From Uliginosibacterium gangwonense (lineage in GTDB: Bacteria > Pseudomonadota > Gammaproteobacteria > Burkholderiales > Rhodocyclaceae), in contig DYIB01000023.1 in the NCBI GenBank assembly GCA_020723855.1, positions 1 to 35,731 of the forward strand: DNA of 35,731 nt. The letters are read 5' to 3'. This document shows, in pieces, positions 10,523 through 19,976 of the stretch. The translations under genes and the position numbers were made by a program. The notes below the pieces were generated by a model that saw nothing but the letters and a program-made list of their open reading frames with translations, had not been told where the DNA came from and did not search any database. The stretch's first letter is position 1; each line of letters begins with the position of its first letter.

Positions 10523-11734
10523 TCAATGCGCCGCCCATTGGACGGAGTTCAAATCGATGCCTTCCTTGTACATCTCCCACAGGGGCGACATTTCACGCAG
10601 CTTCTCGATCTTGCGCTGCAGCAGGTCGACCGTGAAATCGATCTCCTCTTCGGTGGTGAAACGACCGATGGTGAAACGGATCGAGCTGTGGGCCAGTTCG
10701 TCGTTGCGCCCCAGGGCGCGCAGCACGTAGGACGGCTCCAGGCTGGCGGAGGTACAGGCGGAACCGCTGGACACCGCGACATCCTTGATGGCCATGATCA
10801 GGGACTCGCCCTCGACGAAATTGAAGCTGACGTTCAGGTTGTGGGCCACGCGCCGCTCCAGGTCGCCGTTGATATAGACCTCCTCGATGCCGGACACGCC
10901 CTTGAGCAGCCGGTCGCGCAGCATGCGAATGCGCTCGTTCTCGACGGCCATCTCCTCGCGCGCGATGCGGAAGGCTTCCCCCATGCCGACGATCTGGTGG
11001 GGGGCCAGGGTGCCCGAGCGTAGCCCGCGCTCGTGGCCGCCGCCGTGGATCTGCGCCTCCAGGCGCACGCGCGGCTTGCGCCGCACGAACAGCGCGCCGA
11101 TGCCCTTGGGGCCGTAGGTCTTGTGGGCGGAGAAGGACATGAGGTCCACCTTGAGCCGCTGCAGGTCGATGGCCACCTTGCCGGTCGCCTGGGCCGCGTC
11201 GCAGTGGAAAATGATGCCCTTGTCGCGGCAGATCTCGCCGATCTCGGCGATGGGCTGGATCACCCCGATCTCGTTGTTCACCAGCATCACCGACACCACG
11301 CTGGTGTCGGGCCGCAGGGCCTGCTTGAACTTGTCCAGATCGAGGATGCCGTCGGGTTCGGGGTCGAGGTAGGTGACCTCGAAGCCCTGCCGCTCCAGCT
11401 CGCGCATGGTGTCGAGCACCGCCTTGTGCTCGGTCTTGACGGTGATCAGGTGCTTGCCCTTGCCCTGGTAGAAATGGGCCGCGCCCTTGAGGGCCAGGTT
11501 GTTGGACTCGGTGGCGCCGGAGGTCCAGATGATGTCCTTGGGATCGGCGTTCACCAGCGCCGCCACCTGTTCGCGCGCCTCCTCGACGGCCCGCTCCGCC
11601 TCCCAGCCGTAGGCATGGGAGCGGCTCGCCGGGTTGCCGAATTTCTCCGTCAGGTAGGGGATCATCTTGTCCGCCACCCGCGGATCCACCGGCGTGGTCG
11701 CCGAGTAATCCAGATAGATCGGGAACTTGAGCAT
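10523..11734 (-). CDS. iscS: Cysteine desulfurase IscS
   Basis: A PLP-dependent enzyme that converts cysteine to alanine and donates persulfide sulfur for Fe-S clusters and tRNA thiolation. The 403-residue protein opens [20 protein letters not shown], with PLP lysine in [12 protein letters not shown] near 207 and the active-site cysteine loop [14 protein letters not shown] near 329. Two adjacent ATG codons occur. The AGGAG Shine-Dalgarno sequence is five bases from the second (11734) but only two from the first, so the second is chosen. It is the closer match to E. coli IscS of the two desulfurases in this operon and lies directly before iscU, its usual partner. Confidence 0.97.
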   Translation of the reverse strand: MLKFPIYLDYSATTPVDPRVADKMIPYLTEKFGNPASRSHAYGWEAERAVEEAREQVAALVNADPKDIIWTSGATESNNLALKGAAHFYQGKGKHLITVKTEHKAVLDTMRELERQGFEVTYLDPEPDGILDLDKFKQALRPDTSVVSVMLVNNEIGVIQPIAEIGEICRDKGIIFHCDAAQATGKVAIDLQRLKVDLMSFSAHKTYGPKGIGALFVRRKPRVRLEAQIHGGGHERGLRSGTLAPHQIVGMGEAFRIAREEMAVENERIRMLRDRLLKGVSGIEEVYINGDLERRVAHNLNVSFNFVEGESLIMAIKDVAVSSGSACTSASLEPSYVLRALGRNDELAHSSIRFTIGRFTTEEEIDFTVDLLQRKIEKLREMSPLWEMYKEGIDLNSVQWAAH

Positions 11735-11753
11735 CATTTCTCCTAAAGACAGC

Positions 11754-12902
11754 CTATACCGCCAGGGCGGTCATGTTCTTGAGCTTGGTCACAAGATCGC
11801 GCAGGGCGGCGAGGAACTGCGCCACCTGCGCCTCGTCGTTGTCCCGGCCCAGGCTGATGCGCACCGCCCCGCGCGCGATATCGGGCGCCACGCCCATGGA
11901 CAGCAGGGTGTGGGAGGGCTCCGGCGACGCGCTGGAGCAGGCCGAGCCGCTCGCCGCGGCGAAACCGGCCCGGTCCAGCTTGGCCACCAGGGTCTCGCCG
12001 TCCAGGCCGGGCAGGGAAAAGAATATGGTGTTGGGCAGGCGCTCGGCGCCGCCGCTGAAAATGCGTGCGCCCAGGGCCGCCAGCCCCTGCTCCACCTGCC
12101 CGCGCAGCGCCCGCAGGCGCGCCGCATCCTGTTCCAGCCGCGCCACCGCCAGTTCGCAGGCCACGCCGAAGCCCACCAGGGCGGCGACGTTTTCCGTGCC
12201 CGAACGCAGGTTGCGCTCCTGGCCGCCGCCGGAAATAAGCGGCTGCAGCTCGACGCGCTTGTCGAGCACCAGGGCGCCGGCGCCCTTGGGGCCGTAGATC
12301 TTGTGGGACGACAGGGTCAGGGCATGTACCCTCAGGGCGCGGAAATCCACCTTGATCTTGCCCAGGGCCTGCACCGCATCGCTGTGGAACCAGGCCCCGG
12401 CCGCGCGCGCCTGCTGCGCCAGGGCAGGGATGTCCTGCAGCACGCCGGTCTCGTTGTTGGCCGCCATCACCGACACCAGCGCCGGCCGCTGCGCCAGGGT
12501 CGCGGCAAAGTCGGCCGCGTCCACCCGGCCTTCGCCGTCCACGGCGATCTCATGCATGCGCCAGCCGGCGCGCTCCAGGTCCCGGGCCGGCTGGCGCACG
12601 CAGGGATGCTCCACGGCGCTCACCGCCACCAGACCCGGGCGCAGACAGGCGGCGGCGCCCTTGAGGAACAGGTTGTTCGCCTCCGAGCCGCCGCTGGTGA
12701 AAATCACTTCCGTGGGATGGGCGCCGACCGCCGCCGCCACCCGCTCGCGCGCCTCGTCTACCGCCGCCCGCGCCGCGCGCCCGTACTCATGGCGGCTGGA
12801 GGCATTGCCGAAGCGGCTGCGCAGATAGGGCAGCATGGCCTCCAGCACGCGCGCGTCGAGCGGCGTGGTGGCGTTGTGGTCGAGGTAGATCGGCGCGAAC
12901 AC
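11754..12902 (-). CDS. Second cysteine desulfurase (NifS/IscS-like) in the isc operon
   Basis: A 382-residue class V aminotransferase-fold protein, starting at a GTG with [16 protein letters not shown]. It keeps the PLP lysine ([16 protein letters not shown]) and a catalytic cysteine loop ([18 protein letters not shown]), so it should be an active cysteine desulfurase. It is shorter than IscS, diverged from it along the whole length, and closer in loop style to NifS-type enzymes. It lies 12 bases after iscR and 16 bases before iscS, so it is co-transcribed with both. Similar iscR-desulfurase-iscS arrangements are recalled from some betaproteobacteria. It might feed a different acceptor (selenium, tRNA thiolation or nitrogenase-type clusters), but no partner gene in the window identifies which. 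There is no sign of decay. Confidence 0.92.
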   Translation of the reverse strand: MFAPIYLDHNATTPLDARVLEAMLPYLRSRFGNASSRHEYGRAARAAVDEARERVAAAVGAHPTEVIFTSGGSEANNLFLKGAAACLRPGLVAVSAVEHPCVRQPARDLERAGWRMHEIAVDGEGRVDAADFAATLAQRPALVSVMAANNETGVLQDIPALAQQARAAGAWFHSDAVQALGKIKVDFRALRVHALTLSSHKIYGPKGAGALVLDKRVELQPLISGGGQERNLRSGTENVAALVGFGVACELAVARLEQDAARLRALRGQVEQGLAALGARIFSGGAERLPNTIFFSLPGLDGETLVAKLDRAGFAAASGSACSSASPEPSHTLLSMGVAPDIARGAVRISLGRDNDEAQVAQFLAALRDLVTKLKNMTALAV

Positions 12903-12914
12903 CCGGTGCGATCC

Positions 12915-13400
12915 TCAAGCGGTGGCGGCAAGGCCCTCGGACCGGGGGGACGGCCGCTGGCGTCCGTCGTGCAGCACGCTCACTTCCGCCGACTTGTGCT
13001 TCTGCTGGGCGACCAGATCGGCCACGTTCACCGAATCCAGGTACTCGAACATGCGCTTGTTGAGGTTGGTCCACAGATCGTGGGTCATGCAGCGCTGATC
13101 GTCCTGACAGTTTTCCTTGCCGCCGCACTGGGTCGCGTCGAGGGGCTCATCGACGGCGACGATGATGTCGGCGACCGAGATCTGCTCCATGGGACGGGCC
13201 AGGCGATAGCCGCCGCCGGGACCGCGCACGCTGGCGACGATCTTGTGCCGGCGCAGCTTGCCGAACAGTTGTTCCAGGTACGACAGGGAGATCTTCTGCC
13301 GTTCGCTGATGCCGGCCAGCGTCACCGGTCCATTGCCCTGCCGCAGCGCCAGGTCGATCATTGCAGTAACTGCAAAACGGCCCTTCGTTGTCAGTCTCAT
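12915..13400 (-). CDS. iscR: Fe-S cluster-sensing regulator IscR
   Basis: An Rrf2-family repressor/activator that holds a [2Fe-2S] cluster and represses the isc operon when clusters are abundant. The 161-residue product starts MRLTTKGRFAVTAMIDLAL, has the DNA-reading wing around RGPGGGYRLARP, and keeps the cluster ligands Cys92, Cys98, Cys104 and His107 (C-x5-C-x5-C-x2-H), as in E. coli. A longer frame to 13496 exists, but it runs into the promoter and its extra residues are unlike the family. CGAGG seven bases upstream of the ATG is the ribosome-binding site. The C-terminal tail after residue 130 is Ser/Arg-rich and variable. It is the first gene of the isc operon and is autoregulated through the sites at 13448-13500. 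Confidence 0.97.
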   Translation of the reverse strand: MRLTTKGRFAVTAMIDLALRQGNGPVTLAGISERQKISLSYLEQLFGKLRRHKIVASVRGPGGGYRLARPMEQISVADIIVAVDEPLDATQCGGKENCQDDQRCMTHDLWTNLNKRMFEYLDSVNVADLVAQQKHKSAEVSVLHDGRQRPSPRSEGLAATA

Positions 13401-13447
13401 TGCAAACCTCGGCTGAAAAAAGCGGTTGTTGGGGGGGAAACCGTTTA

Positions 13448-13500
13448 ATACTTGACATTTTTCCTCAACTATAAAGAACCCGATTTTTTCAGTCAACTAT
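13448..13500 (-). promoter_or_regulatory. iscR promoter with two tandem IscR type-1-like operator sites
   Basis: On the reverse strand, TTGACT (13491-13496) and TATAGT (13468-13473) are separated by exactly 17 bp, a near-ideal sigma-70 promoter. Two 25-bp windows each match 21 of 25 positions of the recalled IscR type 1 consensus. The distal one is 13476-13500, beginning ATAGTTGACT. The proximal one is 13448-13472, with arms ATAGTTGA and TCAAGTAT. They overlay the -35 and -10/start region respectively, as in the E. coli iscR promoter. The distal half-site also encodes the last residues and stop codon of cysE. Confidence 0.85.
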
Positions 13501-14244
13501 TTTGCTCAGATATTGCGGATCGAAATGGTCGGCGGGCACCGCAACTTCGCTGTCCAGCTTGATTCCCGCCTTTTCCAGCTTGCGCACCAGGGCTTCCAGG
13601 CGCCGGTCCGTTTCCACGGCGTGGTCCAGCAGGCCGTGGATGGCCTTGGCCAGGGGATCGTCCATGTCGCGCGTGACGCCGTAGGCCGAGAAGCCCATTT
13701 GCTGCGCTTTCGCCTCGCGCCGCGAGTCGCTGCCGGCTTCGATGATGCGGGCCGGATTACCCACCGCCGTGGCGCCGGGGGGCACCGGTTTCACCACCAC
13801 GGCGTTCGACCCGATCTTGGCGCCGTCGCCGACAGTGAAGCCGCCCAGCACCTTGGCGCCGGCTCCCACCACCACGCCCTTGCCCAGCGTGGGGTGGCGC
13901 TTGACGTGCTCCAGCGACGTGCCGCCCAGGGTAACCCCCTGGTACAGCGTGCAGTCGTCACCGATCTCGGCGGTCTCGCCGATCACCACGCCCATGCCGT
14001 GATCGATGAACACGCGCCGGCCGATCACGGCGCCGGGATGGATCTCGATGCCGGTGAACCAGCGGCCGAACTGGGAAATGAAGCGCGCCGGCCACTTGAA
14101 CCCGCGCAGCCACAGCCAGTGGGCCAGACGATGCAGGAGCAGCGCATGCACCCCGGGGTAACAGGTCAGCACCTCCCACTTGGATCGGGCTGCGGGATCC
14201 CGCTCTAGGACGCTGACGATGTCTTCCCTCAAGTGTGCAAACAT
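13489..14244 (-). CDS. cysE: Serine O-acetyltransferase CysE
   Basis: It acetylates L-serine with acetyl-CoA to O-acetylserine, the committed step of cysteine synthesis. The 251-residue protein has the N-terminal helical domain (residues 1-60) and a left-handed beta-helix with hexapeptide repeats. Active-site motifs include [42 protein letters not shown] and GNPARII. A long C-terminal tail (about 175-251) differs from enteric CysE. GATGGAG at 14253-14259 is its ribosome-binding site. It lies immediately upstream of iscR; its final codons (I-V-D-stop) form part of the iscR -35 box and IscR operator. Supplying cysteine to the IscS reaction makes this neighbourhood sensible. Confidence 0.95.
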   Translation of the reverse strand: MFAHLREDIVSVLERDPAARSKWEVLTCYPGVHALLLHRLAHWLWLRGFKWPARFISQFGRWFTGIEIHPGAVIGRRVFIDHGMGVVIGETAEIGDDCTLYQGVTLGGTSLEHVKRHPTLGKGVVVGAGAKVLGGFTVGDGAKIGSNAVVVKPVPPGATAVGNPARIIEAGSDSRREAKAQQMGFSAYGVTRDMDDPLAKAIHGLLDHAVETDRRLEALVRKLEKAGIKLDSEVAVPADHFDPQYLSKIVD

Positions 14245-14272
14245 GCAGAATGCTCCATCAGTAAACGCTTAA

Positions 14273-14305
14273 ATATTAAAAAACCTGAGTTTTCCGGTCA
14301 ACTTT
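14273..14305 (-). promoter_or_regulatory. cysE promoter with IscR-type-1-like sequence
   Basis: TTGACC (14296-14301) and TAATAT (14273-14278) are spaced by exactly 17 bp on the reverse strand, giving a transcription start about 22 bases before the cysE ATG. The 25-bp window 14281-14305 matches about 19 of 25 positions of the recalled IscR type 1 consensus. Aligned with the iscR promoter, 24 of 33 positions are identical. The stop codon TGA of trmJ lies inside the -35 hexamer. The promoter is well supported; IscR binding is inferred. Confidence 0.65.
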
Positions 14306-15035
14306 TGCCTGCCTTCTGAAAGAAATTCAGCATGCCGCGCAGGATGTTGACCTCTTCCCTTTCCAGCGCGGCGCGGTCGAACAGGCGCCGCAGGCGCGGC
14401 ATGAGCTTCTTGGGATTGGCCGGGTCGAGAAAGCCGCTGTCGATGAGCGCCTGTTCCAGATGGGCGTAGAAGCGCTGCACGTCCTCGAACGTGGCGGGCT
14501 CGTCGCGGCCGGTACGGGCAGCGGCCGGCGCCAGGGCGGCCATGCGCAGTTCGTAGCACATCACCTGCACCGCCGCTGCCAGGTTGAGGGAGGAATAGTC
14601 GGGGTTGGCCGGGATCATCACCGGCAAACGGCACAGGGCCAGCTCCTCGTTGGACAGCCCCGCCGTCTCGTTGCCGAACACCAGCGCCACCTCGCCCGCC
14701 AGCGCCGTGTCCACGATTTCCGCCGCCGCTTCGCGCGCCCACTTCAGCGGCGCCGCGTATTCGCGCCGGCGCGCGGTGAGCGCGGCCGCCATGACGGTGC
14801 CGCCGAGGGCCTCTTCCAGCGTGGCACAATGGACGGCGCCGTCGAGGACGTCGAGGGCGTTGGACGACAGGGCGCGCGCCTGGCCGTCGATCTCGCACTG
14901 GGGCGCCACCAGGTAGAGCCGGGACAGTCCCATGGTCTTCATGGCGCGGGCGGCGGCGCCGACGTTGCCGGAATGACTGGGCCGGGACAGCACGACGCGT
15001 ATCTGCGCGAGGGCACGGGCGCGGTTCTGGTTCAT
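14298..15035 (-). CDS. trmJ: tRNA (cytidine/uridine-2'-O-)-methyltransferase TrmJ
   Basis: A SPOUT-class methyltransferase that 2'-O-methylates position 32 of tRNA using S-adenosylmethionine. The 245-residue sequence has the N-terminal motif [24 protein letters not shown] (split here over residues 13-36) and the knot motifs [16 protein letters not shown] near 117 and [22 protein letters not shown] near 141, all diagnostic of TrmJ. The C-terminal helical extension follows from about 170. It is divergent from suhB across a 93-base gap, and its stop codon is embedded in the cysE promoter. The trmJ-cysE-iscR order is recalled from other proteobacteria. Confidence 0.95.
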   Translation of the reverse strand: MNQNRARALAQIRVVLSRPSHSGNVGAAARAMKTMGLSRLYLVAPQCEIDGQARALSSNALDVLDGAVHCATLEEALGGTVMAAALTARRREYAAPLKWAREAAAEIVDTALAGEVALVFGNETAGLSNEELALCRLPVMIPANPDYSSLNLAAAVQVMCYELRMAALAPAAARTGRDEPATFEDVQRFYAHLEQALIDSGFLDPANPKKLMPRLRRLFDRAALEREEVNILRGMLNFFQKAGKS

Positions 15036-15128
15036 GGCGATCTTCGGTTAAAATTGCGCTTTAAAACACAATCCAACGCCCGGTCCGGGCCGGCAAGCGT
15101 ACCGGAGGGCGCCCGCAGAACAATTCCC

Positions 15129-15926
15129 ATGCACCCCGCGCTAAATATTGCAGTCAAGGCGGCGCGTCGCGCCGGCAGCATCATCAACCGCGCCGCGCTC
15201 GACATCGACCTGGTGAAGGTCAGCAGCAAGCGTCACAACGATTTCGTCACCGAGGTGGACAAGGCCGCGGAAGCGGCGATCATCGAGATATTGCGCCAAG
15301 CCTACCCTGAGCACGCGATTCTAGCAGAAGAGTCCGGGGCGGCCGGCGCGTCGGACTACACCTGGATCGTCGATCCGCTCGACGGCACGACCAATTTCAT
15401 CCACGGCTTCCCCCAGTTCGCCGTGTCCATCGCGCTGGCCCACAAGGGTGTGGTCACCCAGGCGGTCGTTTATGATCCGACGCGCAACGAGATGTTCACC
15501 GCCAGCAAGGGATGCGGCGCTTTCCTCAATGACCGCCGCATCCGCGTCACCAAGCGCGCCAAGCTGGAGGATGCCCTGGTGGGCACCGGCTTCCCCTTTC
15601 GCGTGTTCCAGCACGTGGACACTTATCTCGCCATCTTCCGCGAGCTGATGGAAAAGACCGCGGGACTGCGCCGCCCGGGCGCGGCGGCGCTGGACCTGGC
15701 CTACGTCGCCTGCGGCCGCTTCGACGGCTTCTACGAGATCGGCCTTTCCCCGTGGGACATGGCGGCCGGCTCCCTGCTGGTCACCGAAGCGGGCGGACTG
15801 GTGGGCGATCTGCGCGGAGACGCCGGCTACATGGAAACGGGCAACATCGTCGCCGGCAACCCCAAGGTTTTCGCCCAGCTCCTGCACGTCATCGCCCCCC
15901 ACCTCAAGGGCACGCTCGTTGCTTGA
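15129..15926 (+). CDS. suhB: Inositol-1-monophosphatase family protein SuhB
   Basis: A Mg-dependent, Li-sensitive phosphatase that in E. coli also acts with Nus factors in rRNA transcription antitermination. The 265-residue protein carries the metal and phosphate motifs EESG near residue 67, [17 protein letters not shown] at about 79-95, and [17 protein letters not shown] near 208. An upstream extension of the open frame into the trmJ region is antisense and is rejected; the start [19 protein letters not shown] is canonical. It is transcribed divergently from trmJ, a widely conserved neighbour pair. Confidence 0.95.
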   Translation: MHPALNIAVKAARRAGSIINRAALDIDLVKVSSKRHNDFVTEVDKAAEAAIIEILRQAYPEHAILAEESGAAGASDYTWIVDPLDGTTNFIHGFPQFAVSIALAHKGVVTQAVVYDPTRNEMFTASKGCGAFLNDRRIRVTKRAKLEDALVGTGFPFRVFQHVDTYLAIFRELMEKTAGLRRPGAAALDLAYVACGRFDGFYEIGLSPWDMAAGSLLVTEAGGLVGDLRGDAGYMETGNIVAGNPKVFAQLLHVIAPHLKGTLVA

Positions 15927-15986
15927 TTCATGCTTTGCGGCGCCGGCATGGCGCGTTGCAGCAAGAAGAATTTTTTGTGACCCGCC

Positions 15987-16015
15987 TTGGATTGTTCCCG
16001 CGAGTCGCCTATACT
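15987..16015 (+). promoter_or_regulatory. Probable mutS promoter
   Basis: TTGGAT (15987-15992) and TATACT (16010-16015) are spaced by 17 bp in the 226-base gap between suhB and mutS. The -10 is five of six to consensus, the -35 weak. A start near 16022 would give an unusually long leader of about 130 bases before the mutS ATG, with no recognised riboswitch in it. The rest of the gap shows a weak GC-rich hairpin after suhB but no convincing terminator. Confidence 0.5.
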
Positions 16016-16152
16016 GCGCACGTATTTGTCATACCAAAGAAACCGGCCGTGCGGCTCCTAACCGGTCATTCAACTCTTCGCGCCGCCCCGGGCAGCATAC
16101 ACGCGAATGCCGCTTCGGCTAAGATACGCGGCTTTGGCATCCCCGGCCTTCC

Positions 16153-18723
16153 ATGACCGACACCGCCGAAATCGCCAATCACACCCCCATGATGCAGCAG
16201 TACCTGCGCCTCAAGGCGCAGTATCCGGAGCTGCTGCTGTTCTACCGCATTGGGGATTTCTACGAGCTGTTCTTCGACGACGCGGAGAAGGCCGCGCGCC
16301 TGCTCGACATCACGCTCACCACGCGCGGCCAGTCGGCGGGCCAGCCCATCAAGATGGCGGGCGTGCCCTACCACGCGGTGGAGCAGTATCTCGCCAAGCT
16401 GGTGAAGCTGGGCGAGTCGGTGGTGATCTGCGAGCAGGTGGGCGATCCGGCGACCTCGAAAGGTCCAGTGGAACGTGCCGTAACGCGTATCGTCACCCCG
16501 GGCACGCTCACCGATTCGGCGCTGCTGGACGACAAGTCGGACAGTCTGCTGCTGGCGCTCTCCTGCGACAGGAAACGCATCGGGCTGGCCTGGCTGAACC
16601 TCGCCAACGGCGACCTGCGCCTGATGGAAATCGACGCGCAAGCACTGCCCGCCCAGTTGGAGCGCCTGCGCCCCGCGGAAGTCCTGCTCGCCGACGGCAG
16701 CGGCCTGGAGCTCGCCCGGGAGCGCGCCGCAGTAAAACGCCTGCCCGCCTGGCACTTCGACGCGGACACGGCGGTGCGCCTGCTCACCGAGCATTTCGGC
16801 ACCCGCGACCTGTCGGGCTTCGGCGTCGATGCCGTGCCCTGCGCGCTGCGCGCCGCCGCCGCGCTCTATCAGTACGCACGCACCACCCAGCAGCAGGCGC
16901 TGGCCCATGTGACGGCGCTGACGGTGGAGCACGAGAGCGCCTACCTGCGCCTGGATGCGGCGACGCGGCGCAATCTGGAGCTCACCGAGACCCTGCGCGG
17001 CGAGCCGGCGCCCACCCTGCTGTCCCTGCTGGACACCTGCCAGACCGTGATGGGCTCGCGCTGGCTGCGCCACTGCCTGCATCATCCCCTCGCCGACCGC
17101 GCCGCGGCGGCGGCGCGCCACGAAGCGGTGGCGGCCCTCCTGGGCGAGGCCGGCGCCGGCCCCTATGACGCCTTGCGCCGCGCCCTGCGCGGCATTGCCG
17201 ACATCGAACGCATCACCGCGCGCATCGCCTTGAAGAGCGCGCGCCCGCGCGACCTCTCCAGCCTGCGCGACAGCCTGCAGGCCCTGGAACCGGTGCGCGC
17301 TGCCCTGGGGACGCCCGCCAGCCCCCTGCTGCAGGAGCTGACGGCGCAGCTGGCCACGCCGGGAGAGTGCCTGGGGCTGCTGGCGCGCGCCGTGGCGCCG
17401 GAGCCGGCGGCGGTGCTGCGCGACGGGGGTATCATCGCCGCCGGCTACGACGCGGAGCTGGACGAACTGCGCGCCATCCACCAGAACTGCGGCGCCTTCC
17501 TGGTGGACCTGGAGGCGCGCGAACGCTCGCGCACCGGCATCGCCAACCTGCGCGTGGAATACAACAAGGTCCACGGCTTCTACATCGAAGTCACCCATGC
17601 CCACGCCGACAAGGTGCCCGACGACTACCGCCGGCGCCAGACCCTGAAGAACGCGGAACGCTACATCACGCCCGAGCTGAAGGCCTTCGAGGACAAGGCG
17701 CTGTCGGCCCAGGAGCGGGCGCTGGCGCGGGAAAGACAGCTCTACGAACAATTGCTCGACGCGCTCGCACCGTTCATTCCGCAACTGCAGCGCATCGCCC
17801 GCGCCGTGGCGCTGCTGGACGGCCTGGCGGCCTTCGCCGACGCGGCCCTGCGCTACGACTACTGCCGCCCGCAATTCACCGACGAGCCGGCCCTGGAAGT
17901 GGAAGCGGGGCGCCATCCGGTGGTGGAACGCCAGGTGGACAACTTCATCGCCAACGACTGCCGCCTCGGCCAGACGCGGCGCATGCTGCTCATCACCGGC
18001 CCCAACATGGGCGGCAAGTCCACCTACATGCGCCAGGCGGCGCTGATCGTGCTGCTGGCCCACTGCGGCAGCTTCGTGCCGGCGCGCGCCTGCCGCCTTG
18101 GCCCCGTCGACGCCATCTACACGCGCATCGGCGCCTCGGACGATCTGGCCTCGGGCCGCTCCACCTTCATGGTGGAAATGACCGAAGCAGCCGCCATTCT
18201 CCACGGCGCCGGCGAACGCAGCCTGGTGCTGATGGACGAAGTGGGGCGCGGCACGTCCACTTTCGACGGCATGGCCCTGGCCTTCGCCATCGCCCGCCAT
18301 CTGCTGGAGAAAAACCGCTGCTACACCCTGTTCGCCACCCACTACTTCGAGCTGACGCGGCTGGCCCTCGATTATCCCGAGTGCGCCAACGTCCATCTGG
18401 ACGCGGTGGAGCACGCCAACACCGTGATCTTCCTGCACGCCGTGGAAGAAGGCCCCGCCAGCCAGAGCTATGGCATCGAGGTGGCGGCGCTCGCGGGCGT
18501 TCCGGGCAGCGTCATCCGCGATGCCAAGCGGCGCCTGCGCGCCCTGGAAAACCGGGAGGTGGCTGCCGGTGCCCAGCCCGACCTGTTCGCCGCCCTGCCG
18601 CCGGAGCCGGAAGCGCCCGCCGCCCCCCCCGTGGTCGAGGCGCTGCGCCGGCTGGACCCCGACGCCCTCAGTCCGCGCCAGGCCCTGGAGCGGCTCTACG
18701 AGCTGAAGCGCATGCTGGAATGA
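16153..18723 (+). CDS. mutS: DNA mismatch repair protein MutS
   Basis: It recognises base mismatches and small loops and, in its ATP-bound clamp form, recruits MutL. The 856-residue length is normal. The mismatch-reading Phe36-x-Glu38 motif is seen in [12 protein letters not shown]; the connector, lever/clamp and ATPase domains follow. Walker A is GPNMGGKST at about 616-624, Walker [17 protein letters not shown] at about 690, and the nucleotide-site signature [11 protein letters not shown] lies between. The C-terminal LYELKRMLE helix resembles the tetramer-forming tail. The start [25 protein letters not shown] fits the family. It is a single-gene unit downstream of suhB. Confidence 0.98.
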   Translation: MTDTAEIANHTPMMQQYLRLKAQYPELLLFYRIGDFYELFFDDAEKAARLLDITLTTRGQSAGQPIKMAGVPYHAVEQYLAKLVKLGESVVICEQVGDPATSKGPVERAVTRIVTPGTLTDSALLDDKSDSLLLALSCDRKRIGLAWLNLANGDLRLMEIDAQALPAQLERLRPAEVLLADGSGLELARERAAVKRLPAWHFDADTAVRLLTEHFGTRDLSGFGVDAVPCALRAAAALYQYARTTQQQALAHVTALTVEHESAYLRLDAATRRNLELTETLRGEPAPTLLSLLDTCQTVMGSRWLRHCLHHPLADRAAAAARHEAVAALLGEAGAGPYDALRRALRGIADIERITARIALKSARPRDLSSLRDSLQALEPVRAALGTPASPLLQELTAQLATPGECLGLLARAVAPEPAAVLRDGGIIAAGYDAELDELRAIHQNCGAFLVDLEARERSRTGIANLRVEYNKVHGFYIEVTHAHADKVPDDYRRRQTLKNAERYITPELKAFEDKALSAQERALARERQLYEQLLDALAPFIPQLQRIARAVALLDGLAAFADAALRYDYCRPQFTDEPALEVEAGRHPVVERQVDNFIANDCRLGQTRRMLLITGPNMGGKSTYMRQAALIVLLAHCGSFVPARACRLGPVDAIYTRIGASDDLASGRSTFMVEMTEAAAILHGAGERSLVLMDEVGRGTSTFDGMALAFAIARHLLEKNRCYTLFATHYFELTRLALDYPECANVHLDAVEHANTVIFLHAVEEGPASQSYGIEVAALAGVPGSVIRDAKRRLRALENREVAAGAQPDLFAALPPEPEAPAAPPVVEALRRLDPDALSPRQALERLYELKRMLE

Positions 18724-18923
18724 GCAGGCGCGCCGCTGCCATCCCGCGCGCGGCTACCGGGATTTCCTGGAGCGGCTGCGGGCGGAGACGCTGGCCTTTG
18801 CCGGGCAAGTGAAGCGCTACGGCGGCGTGAAATGCGGCTATGCAGCCGCGAAAGTGCTGGTGAAGAAACTGAAACAGGCCGGTCCCAAGCCGACCGACCC
18901 GCAAGAAACTGCGCCAGCCGCGC
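18724..18923 (+). other. Intergenic stretch with a possible coding remnant
   Basis: This 200-base gap between mutS and slyD has no complete gene. The third frame reads GYRDFLERLRAETLAFAGQV and KRYGGVKCGYAAAKVLVKKL, with natural-looking composition and codon use, but it has no credible start and runs through into antisense of slyD. I do not recognise the family. It may be the tail of a lost gene. Confidence 0.25.
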
Positions 18924-19403
18924 TCAGTGCTCGTGGTCGTGCGGACCATGCACGTGGCCGTGGGCCAGCTCGTCGCTGGTGGCGGGGCGCACGTCGGCCA
19001 CGGTGGCGCTGAAGATCAGGGCCATGCCTGCCAGGGGATGATTGCCGTCCACCACCACCTTGTCCTCGACGATGTCGGTGATGGTGTAGACCAGCTCGTC
19101 CTCGCCGTCCTCCGAAGTGCGCTCGAACTGCATGCCGACTTCGATGCCTTCGGGGAACAGGGACAGGGGCTCGATACGCACCAGCGATTCGTCGTATTCG
19201 CCGAAGGCGTCGTCGGGCTGGAGCTTCAGCTCGACCCGGTCGCCCACACCCTTGCCGGTCAGGGCTTCCTCGATGCGCGGAAAGATGCCGTGATAACCGC
19301 CATGGAGATAGACCAGGGGCTGGCGCCCCTCGTCCACCATGTTGCCATCGGTGTCCATCACGTTGTAGTCCAGGGTAACGACGGTATCCTGTGCGATTTG
19401 CAT
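18924..19403 (-). CDS. slyD: SlyD-type FKBP peptidyl-prolyl cis-trans isomerase
   Basis: A folding helper and metallochaperone of 159 residues. The split FKBP domain opens MQIAQDTVVTLDYNVMDTDG, with PLVYLHGGYHGIFPRIEEAL; the inserted flap (chaperone) domain occupies about 65-120 around DDAFGEYDE; and the domain closes with VVDGNHPLAGMALIFSATV. The C-terminus is histidine-rich (HGHVHGPHDHEH), the metal-binding tail typical of SlyD, though shorter than in E. coli. It is ten bases downstream of bcp and probably co-transcribed. SlpA-type relatives lack the His tail, so SlyD is preferred. Confidence 0.92.
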   Translation of the reverse strand: MQIAQDTVVTLDYNVMDTDGNMVDEGRQPLVYLHGGYHGIFPRIEEALTGKGVGDRVELKLQPDDAFGEYDESLVRIEPLSLFPEGIEVGMQFERTSEDGEDELVYTITDIVEDKVVVDGNHPLAGMALIFSATVADVRPATSDELAHGHVHGPHDHEH

Positions 19404-19413
19404 GGCGTATTCC

Positions 19414-19881
19414 TCAATCTAGATTTTTCACAAGCTGCAGAACCTCGGCTGCGTGGCCGCGGGGGTTTACGCCATAAAGGGCATGACGCACGATCCCTTT
19501 TCTGTCGATGATGAAGGTGGAACGCACGACGCCCATTTTCCTGACGCCGTCCTTCTCCTTCATCTGCCATACGCCGTACTGCTGACATACTTCGCATTCC
19601 GCATCGGACAGCAGGCGCACCGACAGGCCGTGCTTGTCGCGAAACTCGGCGTGGCTGATACAGTCGTCGCAGCTGACACCCACCACCACGCAGCCGTGGC
19701 GCGCAAACTCCTCCTCGTGGTCCGAGAACTCGATGGCTTCCAGCGTGCAGCCGGGGGTGTCATCCTTTGGATAGAAATAGAGAACCAAAGTCTTCTTGCC
19801 CAGCACCTCGGAGAGATCGAAGGTCTCCATATCGGCGTCGGGCAGGGCAAAAGCGGGGGCGGCTTGTCCGACTTGCAGCAT
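19414..19881 (-). CDS. bcp: Peroxiredoxin of the Bcp/PrxQ type
   Basis: A thiol peroxidase that reduces hydroperoxides, usually with thioredoxin. The 155-residue protein starts MLQVGQAAPAFALPDADME and has the thioredoxin fold with peroxidatic Cys45 in PKDDTPGCTLEA. The classical PrxQ resolving cysteine five residues on is replaced by Ile50. Other cysteines at 64, 71, 74, 96 and 99 could take over: the CEVCQQYG pair at 96/99 precedes the region where some PrxQ subtypes keep a helix-3 resolving cysteine. The frame is open upstream to 20100, but those residues are antisense to the divergent gene. It lies first in a bcp-slyD pair. Confidence 0.92.
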   Translation of the reverse strand: MLQVGQAAPAFALPDADMETFDLSEVLGKKTLVLYFYPKDDTPGCTLEAIEFSDHEEEFARHGCVVVGVSCDDCISHAEFRDKHGLSVRLLSDAECEVCQQYGVWQMKEKDGVRKMGVVRSTFIIDRKGIVRHALYGVNPRGHAAEVLQLVKNLD

Positions 19882-19976
19882 CACTTGGTTCTCCTTCCTC
19901 CGTGCCGCGATTCTAACCGAGAAAATTGAAAAGAATCCATAATCGCAGCCGTATCGACCAAGAACGGGCGAAACCG

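Noticed and set aside
14460-15128. Upstream extension of the suhB frame
   Set aside because: It is antisense to trmJ and unlike SuhB; the ATG at 15129 begins the family sequence.
15927-15980. Possible rho-independent terminator after suhB
   Set aside because: The GC-rich stem is short and mismatched, and the T-run lies well downstream of it.
16066-18438. A 790-residue open frame antisense to mutS
   Set aside because: Same type of antisense shadow; the mutS frame has all its motifs.
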